Shown piece by piece: positions 8,863 to 18,221 of a DNA stretch of 64,000 nt. Origin of the DNA: CAUZWH01 sp965224275. Lineage in GTDB: Bacteria; Pseudomonadota; Alphaproteobacteria; SHVV01. Positions within the stretch are counted from its first letter, which is position 1. Each line of letters opens with the position of its first letter. The stretch is from positions 186,001 to 250,000 of the forward strand of contig CBDCYR010000009.1 of NCBI GenBank assembly GCA_965224275.1. Reading direction: 5' to 3'. Below the pieces are notes generated by a model. That model saw only the letters and a program-made list of their open reading frames with translations. It had not been told where the DNA came from and ran no database searches. The translations under genes and the position numbers were made by a program.

Positions 8863-10393
8863 GTGAGCGATCGGTTGCGCGCGGATCTTTGCGTGATCGG
8901 TGCCGGCTCGGGCGGGCTGACGGTCGCGGCGGGTGCGAGCCAGATGGGTGCCGACACCATCCTCATCGAAAAAGGACTGATGGGCGGCGATTGCCTCAAT
9001 TATGGATGCGTCCCCTCAAAGGCCTTGCTCGCCGCGGCCCGCGAGGCTCAGACCGTCCGCGGCGCCGGTCGTTTCGGTATCAACAGCCCCGAGCCGCAGG
9101 TCGATTTCGCAAAAGTCCATGCCCACGTTCACGATGTAATTGCCGGTATCGCACCTCATGATTCGGTGGAACGCTTTACCGGGCTCGGCGTTCGCGTGCT
9201 GCAGGGGCACGCATCCTTCATCAGTCCGCGCGAGGTCGAAGTAGCCGGTCATCAGATCGTGGGCGGCGCGGTCGAGGTGGACGAGGCTCGCCGCCTGATC
9301 CCTTCGTTGTGACCACCAGCCGGCATCGTCATGCCACGAGTGCATCGCGTGGCCGCTCTGCTTGATCGCTGGTGGCTGGGCATCCACCATGGGATCATCG
9401 CCGGCGATTCCACCGGTGCCGGGGCTTTCGGAGACCGACTTCTTCACCAATGAAACGATATTCGAGCAAACCACCCTACCCGAGCATCTGCTCGTCATTG
9501 GTGGGGGACCAATCGGCCTCGAACTGGCGCAAGCCTTCCGCCGGCTCGGCGCGAAGGTGACCGTTTTTGAGATGCTCCAGGCGCTGTCGGCCGATGACAA
9601 TGAGGTGGCCGAAATCGTCGTGACCCAGCTGCGCCGTGAAGGGGTCGAAATTCACGAACGCACCAAGGTGGTGCGGGTCGAGGACAACAGCCCGAGCTTA
9701 CGGATCGTTGCCGAGGGTCCCGCGGGTGGGGTAACGGCGACGGGTTCCCACATATTGGTCGCGGCCGGACGCCAGCCAAATGCGGAAGGAATCGGTCTCA
9801 GCGCGGCCGGTATCGACACTTCGGCGCGCGGGATCACCGTCGACGATCGGCTGCGCACCACCAACAGGAACGTCTTTGCGATCGGTGATGTCGCGGGTCA
9901 CCTTCAGTTCACTCATGTCGCCGGCTATCACGCATCAGTGGTGCTGCGTAACGCTCTATTCCCCTTCAAGACCCGCGTCCGGCATCAGAATATCCCCTGG
10001 GTCACGTTTACCGATCCGGAACTCGCCCACGTTGGCTTGCATGAAGCGATGATCACGGATGAACCGCGTGACATTCGCGTCCTGCGATGGCCATTCTCGG
10101 AGAACGACCGGGCTATGGCCGACCGCAACGAGAATGGATTGATCAAGGTCCTTACCAATAAGAAAGGCCGTATCCTGGGTGCGACGATCGTCGGGCCTCA
10201 CGCCGGCGAGTTAATTGCGCCGTGGGCGTTGGCGCTCAGCCATGGTTTCAAAATTGGCGCCATGGCGAGTTTGATCGCGCCCTATCCAACCTATGGCGAA
10301 GTCAGCAAGCGTGCGGCCGGCTCCTATTACACGCCCACTCTGTTTGGGCCACGCATGCAGAAATTGGTTCGACTGCTTTCACGACTGCCTTAG
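8863..10393 (+). pseudogene. Mercuric-reductase-like FAD/NAD(P)-disulfide oxidoreductase, disrupted
   Basis: Two out-of-frame segments together make one pyridine nucleotide-disulfide oxidoreductase. The first (GTG 8863 to 9312) has the FAD-binding GAGSGGLTVA and the redox-active pair GGDCLNYGCVPSK. The second (from about 9390 to 10393) resumes at GSSPAIPPVPGL and continues through NAD(P)-binding IGGGPIGLELAQAFRRLG, the FAD motif FAIGDVAG and the dimerisation domain to the stop. Normally about ten residues join EVEVAGHQI to ATGSSPA; here about 130 bp intervene, the frame shifts and a stop occurs at 9310-9312. A palindrome-rich insertion lies in this gap (separate entry). Without rescue the product loses its NAD and dimerisation domains. 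An assembly error is possible but the hairpin structure argues for a real insertion. Confidence 0.85.
9313..9389. repeat. Palindrome-rich short insertion with CCACCA direct repeats
   Basis: CCACCA occurs at 9313-9318 and again at 9384-9389, framing 65 bp. Inside are nested inverted repeats: CCACCAGC (9313-9320) pairs with GCTGGTGG (9368-9375), and GCCACG (9333-9338) pairs with CGTGGC (9348-9353). The block sits exactly where the flavoprotein gene loses its frame. This looks like a small structured repeat of unknown class that entered the gene. No second copy was found in this window. Confidence 0.5.
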
Positions 10394-10470
10394 TTTTCAC
10401 TTGGCGGTGAGCGCTAAAATGGCTGCTTAATTGGATACAAATGGGGAATTGAAATAGCATTCGAGGTGTT

Positions 10471-11892
10471 ATGACCAATGCGATGAAACCATCATCGGGT
10501 CTGTTCAAAAGCCTATCGGTGCGGCTTGTGGTGCTGACGATTGGATTCGTCATGCTCGCCGAGGTGCTAATTTTTGTGCCCTCGATCGCGCGGTTTCGAC
10601 TGGTTTACATGGAAGAGCGGATCGACGCGGCGCACTTGGCATCGCTGGCACTAGAGGCAACCCCCAATCAGATCGTCAGTCCGGAACTCGAAGCGCAATT
10701 GTTGACCCGCGCGATGGTGCATGCCGTCGTCATTAAGCGGCTGGAATCGAGGAGCTTGATGCTTGGCGGTGATATGCCGCCGGCAATCGATGCCGACTAC
10801 GATCTGCGCCGGGCCACACCGACCACGCTAATCGCGGATGCGTTCATGGCGCTGTTGCCATGGCACGATCGGGTCATTCGCGTCGACGGTCTGGTTGGCG
10901 CCGATCCAAATGTCGTTGTGCAAGTGATTATCGATGAGAAACCGATGCAGGCCGCGATGTACGATTATGCGGGTCGGATCATCACCCTCTCGATTGTTAT
11001 CTCGCTGATTACGGCGGTGCTGGTCTATTTCAGCCTGCATTGGTTGATGGTTCGACCGATGCGCCGGATCACCCAAAGCATGGTTGATTTCCGAGACGAT
11101 CCGGAGGATCCGTCACGAACGATCGCGATGTCCGATCGCAGCGACGAAGTTGGCATTGCCGAGCGCGAACTTGCGGACATGCAATCACAACTGCGTTCCG
11201 CATTGCGCCAGAAAACCCATCTCGCGGCATTGGGCACGGCGGTGGCTAAGATCAATCACGATCTGCGCAATATTCTAGCGACCGCGCAGTTGGTGTCTGA
11301 CCGGCTGGCGGGGAGCGAAGACCCGGAAGTCAAGCGCGTGGCGCCAACCCTGGTTCGCTCGCTCGATCGCGCCGTGGCATTGTGCACCAATACGCTGCGC
11401 TATGGCCGTGCCGAGGAGGCAAAGCCGAGCCGCGTGCCGTTCGAATTGCAGGCGCTGATCGATGATGTGACGGTCGCTCTGGGGCTATCGTTGCCGGTTG
11501 GCGTTGAGGTTGAAAACGAGGTCAGTGCCAACTTCGTAATCAACGCCGATCGCGAACAAATCTTCCGTGTGATCCTAAATCTGACCCGCAACGCCGCCGA
11601 TGCGTTAAGCGGAACCGACGGCGGCAAGATCACAATGCAGGCAAGCCGCGACAATGGGTTCGTCGAAATTCGCATCGAAGATAACGGTCCGGGCGTGCAG
11701 GAGGAGGCGCAGGAGGGACTGTTTGAGGCGTTCAGCGGGTCGTCTCGCAGCGCCGGGACCGGTCTCGGCCTGGCGATTGCAAAGGATCTCATGGTTGGCC
11801 ATGGCGGCGACGTCAAACTGCTGGAGACCGGCCCGGAGGGGACGGTTTTTCAGTTGATAATGCCGGATGCGCAATCGGTTTCGGCGGCCTAG
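10471..11892 (+). CDS. Membrane sensor histidine kinase (orphan)
   Basis: A 473-residue sensor kinase. A transmembrane helix at about residues 19-45 is followed by a periplasmic region of about 130 residues, a second helix (IITLSIVISLITAVLVYFSL) and a HAMP linker (LMVRPMRRITQSMVDF). The dimerisation/phosphoacceptor helix has the histidine in AALGTAVAKINHDLRNIL. The ATPase domain shows N-box NLTRNAADAL, G1 IEDNGPGV and G2 GTGLGLAIAKDLM. No response regulator adjoins it, so its partner is elsewhere. The ATG at 10471 follows the purine-rich GAGGTGTT. The DLRN variant around the histidine differs from the common HDLKTPL. Confidence 0.9.
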   Translation: MTNAMKPSSGLFKSLSVRLVVLTIGFVMLAEVLIFVPSIARFRLVYMEERIDAAHLASLALEATPNQIVSPELEAQLLTRAMVHAVVIKRLESRSLMLGGDMPPAIDADYDLRRATPTTLIADAFMALLPWHDRVIRVDGLVGADPNVVVQVIIDEKPMQAAMYDYAGRIITLSIVISLITAVLVYFSLHWLMVRPMRRITQSMVDFRDDPEDPSRTIAMSDRSDEVGIAERELADMQSQLRSALRQKTHLAALGTAVAKINHDLRNILATAQLVSDRLAGSEDPEVKRVAPTLVRSLDRAVALCTNTLRYGRAEEAKPSRVPFELQALIDDVTVALGLSLPVGVEVENEVSANFVINADREQIFRVILNLTRNAADALSGTDGGKITMQASRDNGFVEIRIEDNGPGVQEEAQEGLFEAFSGSSRSAGTGLGLAIAKDLMVGHGGDVKLLETGPEGTVFQLIMPDAQSVSAA

Positions 11893-11979
11893 CCGCCCAA
11901 AAACAACGCGATAAAAGGGAATCTGCTCGCGTGGGGGCGCTCGACGGAACCGACGGATGCCAGGTAAGACGTTGATATT

Positions 11980-12300
11980 ATGAGAAAGATAGGAACGATC
12001 GCCGTTCTCTTAGTGAGCGCGTCGCTGCTTGGCGGCTGTGGCGTGGCCGCCGTGACGATGATCGACGAAACCATGTCGAGTTTCACCGGTAAAGAATGCC
12101 GGGTTCGGCACGTTTTCCAAGACGACAAGGCGATTTGCTATGAGGCGGTGGCCCTTCCGGAGGGTCCACGCGTGTACTGCTACCGTACCCTCGGCGGCAT
12201 CGATTGCTACCGCGAACCCAACCCACTTGGTGGTGCCGAGTTCAAAGTCGAGCCGAAAGGCCCCCTCGGTGGCCTGCCACCGTTCGGGGTCGGCTCGTAG
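11980..12300 (+). CDS. Small lipoprotein, function unknown
   Basis: A 106-residue putative lipoprotein. The N-terminus MRKIGTIAVLLVSASLLGGC is a signal peptide with a good lipobox (LLGGC). The mature part has several cysteines in C-x-Y contexts (ECRVRH, AICYE, VYCYR, IDCYRE), which may form disulfides in the periplasm, and a Pro/Gly-rich tail. I do not recognise a named family. It stands alone between a histidine kinase and the convergent gamma-glutamyltransferase. Confidence 0.7.
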   Translation: MRKIGTIAVLLVSASLLGGCGVAAVTMIDETMSSFTGKECRVRHVFQDDKAICYEAVALPEGPRVYCYRTLGGIDCYREPNPLGGAEFKVEPKGPLGGLPPFGVGS

Positions 12301-12336
12301 ACTGGTCCGTCCCGGCCAAGCTGCAATCAATAACGC

Positions 12337-14064
12337 CTAATCGCCGCGCGCCACGCCTTCTCGGCGGGGATCGGCGCCGCCCTGCAACCCGTTCCAGACT
12401 CGCTCGATTCCATGCAGCCCGCTATTGAGGCCGCGCACGGCCACTTTGTGTCCGAGCGTCTCGAGCGCCGGTGCGATCGCCGCGATCGCGGTATCCGCCT
12501 CGAGATCGGTTTTGCGGTTGCGGTTGGTGTGATGCGGTAGATCGATCGCCGCCTGGATATCAAAGCCCCAGTCGAGAACCGCAATGATGGTTTTGGCGAC
12601 GTAAGGAATGATGCGGCTGCCGCCCGGCGAACCGATCACAAGTTTCAGGCTGCCATCGGCGTTGAGCACGATCGTCGGCGACATCGAACTGCGCGGGCGT
12701 TTGCCTGGCTCGACTCGATTGGCAATCGGTTGACCCTCGCGTGATGGCACAAATGAAAAGTCGGTGAGTTCATTGTTAAGCAGGAAACCCCCGACCATGA
12801 GGCGCGAGCCAAACGCGTTTTCTATGCTCGACGTCATGGAGACGGCGCTGCCGCGCGAGTCAACAACGCTGATGTGGGTGGTCGATGGGAGTTCCAAAGA
12901 GCGATCGTCACTCAGCAATTCAGTCCGCTGGCGGGGTGGGTCGCCGGCGCTCGCCGATCCCATGCTGGCGCTCAAATCGATCAACCCGGCGCGCTGCGCG
13001 AGATAATCTCGGTCGATAAGGCCGGCGATAGGAACTCTGACGAAGTCGCTGTCGGCCATGTAACGGGCACGGTCTGCGAATGCGAGGCGGCTCGCTTCGG
13101 AAATCAGGTGGACCGCTTGTGGCGATCCGGGTGTCAGATCGGCGAGGTCGAACCGTTCGAGCATCCCGAGGATCTGAAGGATGGTGAGGCCGCCCGAGGT
13201 TGGCGGCGGCATGCCGCACACCGTGTATTGACGGTAGGGACCACAAACCGGCTCGCGCGCGACCGCGCGGTAACTGGTGAAATCGTCGCGGGAGAGCACA
13301 CCGGGATTTTTCGCCGCACCCTGCACCGTGCGGACGATATCGCGGGCAATCTCACCCTTGTAAAACGCGTTGCTGCCGCCTGTGGCAATGAGTCGAAACG
13401 TTTCTGCCAAGGGCTGGTTTTTCAACACCCATCCGATCGGTCGCGGTTTCGTCGATTCGTCATAGAAGTAGCGACGCGCGGTTTCGAACGTCTTGAGATG
13501 CCGATCCCGCGCCAGCAGTGCATTGAGGCGTGGTGAGACCGGAAAGCCGTGGTCGGCCAGGCGAATAGCTGTCGCGAACAGGCGCGCCCATGGCAATCTT
13601 CCATGCCTGTCATGGGCAAGTTCCAGCATTGCAACGACCCCCGGTACGCCCACCGATCTACCGCCCACCACGGCATCGAAGAACTTCATCGGTTTGCCGT
13701 CGCGCAGGAACAAATCTGAGGTTACTGATTGGGGTGCCGTCTCGCGGCCGTCATAGGCAATTACCTGGCGGGTGACGCCGTCGTAGTGAACCAGGAAGGC
13801 ACCGCCGCCAACCCCTGATGATTGGGGTTCGACCAGGTTGAGCACGAGTTGCACGGCGATGGCGGCGTCAACCGCGCTACCGCCGGCGCGGAGAATATCG
13901 ACGCCGGCGTCGACCGCCCAGGGATTGGCCGCCGCGACCATATCGCGGTTGGTTTGTGCCGGCTCGGCAGTGACGACCGACACGAACGGCAACCAGATCA
14001 TGGCACAGATTAGGGACAGGCCGGCGTAGCTGCCGATCCCGAAGCGGGGGGTTGAACGCGGCAT
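12337..14064 (-). CDS. ggt: Gamma-glutamyltransferase (Ntn hydrolase)
   Basis: A 575-residue precursor of periplasmic gamma-glutamyltransferase, which cleaves or transfers the gamma-glutamyl group of glutathione. I chose the ATG at 14064 because it opens a signal peptide (YAGLSLICAMIWLPFVSVVTAEP); a longer reading to 14535 would cover the divergent peptidase start. Family features are MVAAANPWAVDAGVDILRAGG, the GVGGGAFLVHYDG block, the self-cleavage site STTHISVVDSRGSAVSMT whose threonine becomes the N-terminal nucleophile of the small subunit, and GGSRIIPYVAKT. It is divergent from a P1/DmpA peptidase across 112 bp. Confidence 0.93.
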   Translation of the reverse strand: MPRSTPRFGIGSYAGLSLICAMIWLPFVSVVTAEPAQTNRDMVAAANPWAVDAGVDILRAGGSAVDAAIAVQLVLNLVEPQSSGVGGGAFLVHYDGVTRQVIAYDGRETAPQSVTSDLFLRDGKPMKFFDAVVGGRSVGVPGVVAMLELAHDRHGRLPWARLFATAIRLADHGFPVSPRLNALLARDRHLKTFETARRYFYDESTKPRPIGWVLKNQPLAETFRLIATGGSNAFYKGEIARDIVRTVQGAAKNPGVLSRDDFTSYRAVAREPVCGPYRQYTVCGMPPPTSGGLTILQILGMLERFDLADLTPGSPQAVHLISEASRLAFADRARYMADSDFVRVPIAGLIDRDYLAQRAGLIDLSASMGSASAGDPPRQRTELLSDDRSLELPSTTHISVVDSRGSAVSMTSSIENAFGSRLMVGGFLLNNELTDFSFVPSREGQPIANRVEPGKRPRSSMSPTIVLNADGSLKLVIGSPGGSRIIPYVAKTIIAVLDWGFDIQAAIDLPHHTNRNRKTDLEADTAIAAIAPALETLGHKVAVRGLNSGLHGIERVWNGLQGGADPRREGVARGD

Positions 14065-14176
14065 TATCGGGCCCTCTATGAGTTGCGGGTCGTTATGTTT
14101 GGGGTCATTGCGGCCATGGGGGTCGCGGGATAGTTTGCCAAGCCATGGAAAGTTTAGCACGCCGCGATATCGAACG

Positions 14177-15190
14177 ATGAAACCGGGCGCGCGCAATCTC
14201 GTCACCGATGTCGACGGCGTCCTCGTCGGGAATGCCGAAGACGTCAATGTCCGCACCGGCGTGACCGTCGTGTTGGCGACATCGTCGGTGGTTGGGGCGG
14301 TTGATATCCGGGGCGGGGCACCAGGTACGACGGGAACCGCGGAGCTTGAGCCGACCCGCATCGTCGAGCAGATCGACGCAATCACGTTAAGCGGCGGCTC
14401 GGCCTTTGGTGTGGCCGCCGCTTCCGGCGCGCAATCGTGGCTGGCCGAGCGCGAACGAGGATTTCCAGTGGGTCCGATCCGGGTACCGATCGTACCGGGC
14501 GCGATTCTCTTCGACCTGTTGAATGGCGGCGACAAGACCTGGGGTGAGGAGCCGCCCTACCGGCATCTGGCGCGCCTCGCCTGTGATACTGCGGGACCGA
14601 ATTTTGAGCTCGGCAATTTTGGCGCTGGTTATGGTGCGACGGCGGGCAAGCTTAAGGGAGGACTTGGCAGTGCCTCGCTTCAGGTTGACGAGGGGTGGAC
14701 GGTTGGCGCTATCGTCGCGGTAAATTCGCATGGCGAGGTGACGATTCCGGGTTCGCCCAACTTGTGGGCCTGGCCGCTCGAGATCGATGGGGAAATGGGT
14801 GGCCAGCCGCTTCCCGAAGGTCCCGTCGCGGCCCAGGATTTCGACTATGCCTTTGGCGCCGATCGCGGACGGCACACCACTATCGGCGTCATCGCAACTG
14901 ATGTTGCCCTCAATCAGGCACAGGCTACGCGGGTCGCGGCGATGGCTCATGACGGCTTCGCCCGTGCGATCCGACCGGTTCATACGCTGTTTGATGGCGA
15001 CACGATCTTTGCGATCTCAACCGGCGCACACGCGCTGCCCGAACCGGCTCCGGTTGCAATCAGCCGTATCGGAATGTTGGCCGCCGATTGCATGATGCGG
15101 GCCATCGGCCGCGCGATCTTCGCTGCCGAAGGGTTGGGCGAGTGGCCGGCGTATCGGGAGGTCCACGGCGCCGCCTTGACCGGGAGTTAG
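14177..15190 (+). CDS. P1 (DmpA/NylC-type) self-processing peptidase
   Basis: A 337-residue peptidase of family P1 (S58), which cleaves itself to expose an N-terminal nucleophile and acts as an aminopeptidase/amidohydrolase. The ATG at 14177 starts the family sequence (MKPGARNLVTDVDGVLVG). Conserved blocks are TLSGGSAFGVAAASGAQSWL, the VPIVPGAILFDL segment, NFGAGYGATAGKLKGGLGSAS and GRHTTIGVIATDV. The threonine at residue 234, just after His233, aligns with the NylC-type cleavage site. It is divergent from ggt, another Ntn-type hydrolase; a shared peptide-scavenging role is inference. Confidence 0.88.
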   Translation: MKPGARNLVTDVDGVLVGNAEDVNVRTGVTVVLATSSVVGAVDIRGGAPGTTGTAELEPTRIVEQIDAITLSGGSAFGVAAASGAQSWLAERERGFPVGPIRVPIVPGAILFDLLNGGDKTWGEEPPYRHLARLACDTAGPNFELGNFGAGYGATAGKLKGGLGSASLQVDEGWTVGAIVAVNSHGEVTIPGSPNLWAWPLEIDGEMGGQPLPEGPVAAQDFDYAFGADRGRHTTIGVIATDVALNQAQATRVAAMAHDGFARAIRPVHTLFDGDTIFAISTGAHALPEPAPVAISRIGMLAADCMMRAIGRAIFAAEGLGEWPAYREVHGAALTGS

Positions 15191-15248
15191 GCCGGTCGCA
15201 TCTCGGGGCTGGGCGGGTTGGCCGCGGCGGCGTGCGAAGCCCGCAAAC

Positions 15249-15290
15249 AAAACGGCGGCCCCCAACCCGTCGTACAGGAGCCGCCGCTTT
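15249..15290. terminator. Bidirectional rho-independent terminator
   Basis: The 7-bp stem CGGCGGC (15253-15259) and GCCGCCG (15280-15286) is preceded by AAAA and followed by CTTT. It can end both the P1 peptidase transcript (plus strand) and the convergent lipoprotein transcript (minus strand). The loop is long (20 nt), which weakens the call. Confidence 0.6.
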
Positions 15291-15311
15291 GATCAGAGGT
15301 AAGAAACAACG

Positions 15312-16493
15312 TCAGCGCATATAGATATGCACTTCGTTGGTGTTGGCTGACGGACTGGTCATCGATGACAGGCTCACCCGGTTGGGCGGAAGTCCCATGT
15401 CGGTTAATGACCGCAGCACCGATTCGGCCTGCTTTTTCGCTTTCGAACTATTGAGCGCGACGTCCGCCGGCGTGCCTTGATTGGGTGTTACCGCGACCAG
15501 ATCGAATTGGGCGTTGGGCCGTTGCTCGACGACCTGCGATACCGCGGTATAGAGCGCCCGCTGGTAGGGCGGATCGGCACGATCGAAGCGGATAACCACA
15601 AGGGGGCGACGATTTTGCGAGGCGAAGCTGCGGGTTGAATTGACCGGCGGAGAACTCGCCAGTGGCGCGGCTGATGCATAGGCCCGATTGACGATGCTGG
15701 TGCCCAACAATTCGCCGTTCTTGATCGCCAGCGACAGCGTCGTCAGATTGCGGCGTTCGTTGCCCACATAGGCCGTTTGCCGGCTGACATCTTCGCTCAG
15801 CTCATTGAGCAACCGATCGATCAACACGACGGTCTGGTTGGTTTCATCTTCGAGGATCGCGAGCTGGCGATGATCTTCGTCGATCGCTCCGGATAGACCA
15901 TAGGTTGCGCGAACCGATTCGAGAATGAACGACGACAACGATGAATCCGTCGCCACCAGATTGGCCAGGCTATTCATGGCCGCAATGTCGCCGGCCAATC
16001 GATCGAGGTCGCCTTGCGCTTCGTTCCACTGATTGATCAACACGGGATTGCCGGGTGTGGTGCCAAGCTGCAGCCGCGCTTGCACGGCGGCGACGGTGCC
16101 GTGATAGCGCTGCGCGTTTTGTGCGGTGATCGAGCGGATCTGCTGCAACTGCTGATTGCGGCCACCAATATTGCGCTGTAACCCAATCAGCTCGCCTCGC
16201 AATTGGGTGATCTTTTGGCCAACAAACGTGCCGGTCGGTTGGGCCGGTTGCGAGAAGGTCGGCTGGAAATTGGTGGTGCCCAGCGCCGGTGGTGGTGCTG
16301 CGCTAAGCGCCGGGCCAATCGTCGGGCTTTGCAACGTTTCGCCGGTTGAGGCCGGGATTGCCTGGCGTTGGGGCTCGTCGGGTTCGCCGCCGGTCAGAGA
16401 AGGCCACAGCGAGTCGCCGACGAATGAACACCCGCTAATGCTGAACGCGAGCGTTACCGCAAGCGTGACGGGTCCGAAAATCCTCAAATCCAT
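15312..16493 (-). CDS. Coiled-coil lipoprotein, function unknown
   Basis: A 393-residue putative outer-membrane or periplasmic lipoprotein. The ATG at 16493 gives a signal peptide ending in a lipobox (LAFSISGCS). A Pro-rich segment is followed by coiled-coil-like stretches (KITQLRGELIGLQRNIGGRNQQLQ and later helices). The C-terminal domain (PLVVIRFDRADPPYQRAL onward, with AKKQAESVLRSLTDMGLP) resembles an OmpA-like fold in pattern, but I cannot assign it. Its position before tRNA-Arg and fliG gives no firm hint of function. Confidence 0.7.
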   Translation of the reverse strand: MDLRIFGPVTLAVTLAFSISGCSFVGDSLWPSLTGGEPDEPQRQAIPASTGETLQSPTIGPALSAAPPPALGTTNFQPTFSQPAQPTGTFVGQKITQLRGELIGLQRNIGGRNQQLQQIRSITAQNAQRYHGTVAAVQARLQLGTTPGNPVLINQWNEAQGDLDRLAGDIAAMNSLANLVATDSSLSSFILESVRATYGLSGAIDEDHRQLAILEDETNQTVVLIDRLLNELSEDVSRQTAYVGNERRNLTTLSLAIKNGELLGTSIVNRAYASAAPLASSPPVNSTRSFASQNRRPLVVIRFDRADPPYQRALYTAVSQVVEQRPNAQFDLVAVTPNQGTPADVALNSSKAKKQAESVLRSLTDMGLPPNRVSLSSMTSPSANTNEVHIYMR

Positions 16494-16780
16494 GACTTGA
16501 TTACCGTAGTGATAGGATCGGCTTTCACCCAGGCGCATAGCGGACGGGCGGAAAACACCGATAATGAGGTGTCCACCGCGGCGTGATCTTATCCAAAGGG
16601 GGTAGTCCCCACAAGCCGGATTTACCCCAATGCGCCGCCTTAATCTTGGTTTCGCAAGGACTTATAGCCTGCCCTGCAGGTCGAATTTGAAGATCAGGTA
16701 GGTTCCTTGTCAGGTTATGGCGTTTTGAGTAGTGTCGCACGCCTTCGCGGCGCCGATGAAATGACAACGCCGCGCGATGT

Positions 16781-16858
16781 GCGCCCGTAGCTCAGTTGGA
16801 TCAGAGCACTAGACTACGAATCTAGGGGTCGGGGGTTCGAGTCCCTCCGGGCGCGCCA
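16781..16858 (+). tRNA. tRNA-Arg (anticodon ACG), CCA encoded
   Basis: A complete cloverleaf can be folded. The acceptor GCGCCCG (16781-16787) pairs with CGGGCGC (16848-16854). The D stem is GCTC/GAGC. The anticodon stem CTAGA/TCTAG encloses loop CTACGAA, with anticodon ACG at 16816-16818. The T arm is GGGGG-TTCGAGT-CCCTC. The discriminator is G and CCA (16856-16858) is encoded. A34 is normally deaminated to inosine, so it would read CGU, CGC and CGA. Confidence 0.97.
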
Positions 16859-16989
16859 CTTTTCCCATGTCCGACCCGGAGACCGGGGGCTAGTTTTCGG
16901 GAAGGCCAGCTAGGCGTAAGGCATTGCGACAGCGCGCTAATACGGGCAGCGACATTCACTCCGTCGATCAACCGGCGGGGTGGCGGGGT

Positions 16990-18000
16990 CTAATAGATCA
17001 GTTCGTCTTCGCCCTTGCTGTCGGCGATGACGATTTCGCCGCGATCGGATAGATCCTTGGCGACCGTCACCAAGTTACCCTGGGCTTCGTCGACATCGCG
17101 CAGACGCACCGGGCCGAGCGCCTCCATGTCTTCGCGCATGATCTTGCCGGCCCGCTCCGACATGTTGCTGAAGAACAGCGACCGAAGATCCTCCGACGCC
17201 CCCTTAAGGGCGAGCCCCAGCTTGTCTTTATCGACCGTGCGCAACAGCACCTGGATACTGGCCGGATCGAGTTTGCTGAGATCATCAAAGGTGAACATCA
17301 GGCCCTTGATGCGCTCGGCCGAATCGCGGTTTGCTTCTTCCAGCGATTCGAGGAATTTCTTTTCCGTCGCGCGATCGAAGTTGTTGAAGATATCGGCCAT
17401 CGACTCATGGGGATCACGGCGCGAGGTCCGCGCGAGGTTGGCCATGAACTCGGTGCGAAGCGTGTTCTCGAGAGCTTGCAGAATCTCCTTGCGAACGCCC
17501 TCCATGTTTAGCATACGGTTGATGACGTCCATCGCGGTCTCTTCGGGCAGCACGCTGAGCACGCGGGCGGCGTGATCAGGATCGAGCTTGCTGAGGACGA
17601 CCGCAATCGTTTGCGGGTATTCGTTCTTGAGGTAGGCGGCAAGCATCGCTTCGTTGACGTTGCCGAGTTTCTCCCACAGCGTCCGCCCGGCGGGGCCGCG
17701 CAACTCCTCCATCATATCGTCGGCACGATCGCCCATCGCCTGACGCAGGATGCGTTCGGTGCCTTCATAGGTGCCGATCAGCGATCCGGTCGACGACAGC
17801 CGCGTCACGAACTCGGCAAAGACGCTTTCGACCATCTCGGAATCCATCTTCCCGAGATTGGCCATCGCCTGGGAGATCTCCTTGATCTCCTCTTCATCCA
17901 TTTTCGAGAACATGGTCACCGCCTGCGCCTCGTTGAGGGCGAGCATCACCACGGAGGCCTTCTGCGGGCCGGTCAGCTTACGGGCGCTAACGTCTGTCAC
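16990..18000 (-). CDS. fliG: Flagellar motor switch protein FliG
   Basis: FliG (336 aa) is the rotor protein that couples stator torque to rotation at the cytoplasmic face of the MS ring. I chose the GTG at 18000, which has GGAAGGA nine bases upstream and starts VTDVSARKLTGPQKAS. The N-terminal FliF-binding domain, the middle domain (ALENTLRTEFMANLARTSRRD) and the C-terminal motor domain (FDDLSKLDPASIQVLLRTVD, DLRSLFFSNMSERAGKIMREDMEALGPV) are all present. It sits alone, away from other basal-body genes, next to a flagellin gene broken by two insertion sequences, so it may be a leftover of a failing motility system. Confidence 0.95.
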   Translation of the reverse strand: MTDVSARKLTGPQKASVVMLALNEAQAVTMFSKMDEEEIKEISQAMANLGKMDSEMVESVFAEFVTRLSSTGSLIGTYEGTERILRQAMGDRADDMMEELRGPAGRTLWEKLGNVNEAMLAAYLKNEYPQTIAVVLSKLDPDHAARVLSVLPEETAMDVINRMLNMEGVRKEILQALENTLRTEFMANLARTSRRDPHESMADIFNNFDRATEKKFLESLEEANRDSAERIKGLMFTFDDLSKLDPASIQVLLRTVDKDKLGLALKGASEDLRSLFFSNMSERAGKIMREDMEALGPVRLRDVDEAQGNLVTVAKDLSDRGEIVIADSKGEDELIY

Positions 18001-18144
18001 AAACACCGATCCTTCCAGCGACACATGCGTGTCGCAATCGACCCAACAACCTAGCACAGCAATCGACCAACACACCTATCCGGTCGGACTTATTGACTAT
18101 CTCGGCTAAAAAAATAATCACCAGCGCCTGAATATGCTGTTTTC

Positions 18145-18180
18145 AAAAAGAAAAGCCCTGCCGGTGTGAGCCGGCAGGGC
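18145..18180 (-). terminator. Rho-independent terminator of the flagellin gene
   Basis: A perfect 10-bp stem, GCCCTGCCGG (18155-18164) with CCGGCAGGGC (18171-18180), is followed on the minus strand by a run of T (TTTTCTTTTT). It lies about 40 bp beyond the flagellin stop codon. Confidence 0.9.
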
Positions 18181-18221
18181 CTAAATATCCGAATTGACGG
18201 CCAAAGCCGTCGATTCGATGG

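Noticed and set aside
14065..14535. N-terminal extension of gamma-glutamyltransferase
   Set aside because: The frame is open to 14535, but the signal peptide begins at 14064 and the extension would lie over the start of the divergent P1 peptidase.
16781..16858. tRNA-Arg as an integration site for a genomic island to its right
   Set aside because: No integrase gene and no repeat of the tRNA 3' end was seen downstream; the mobile DNA there consists of independent insertion sequences with their own target duplications.
18001..18075. Extended N-terminus of FliG
   Set aside because: The extra 25 residues (MCWSIAVLGCWVD...) are unlike FliG, and GTG at 18000 has a good Shine-Dalgarno sequence.
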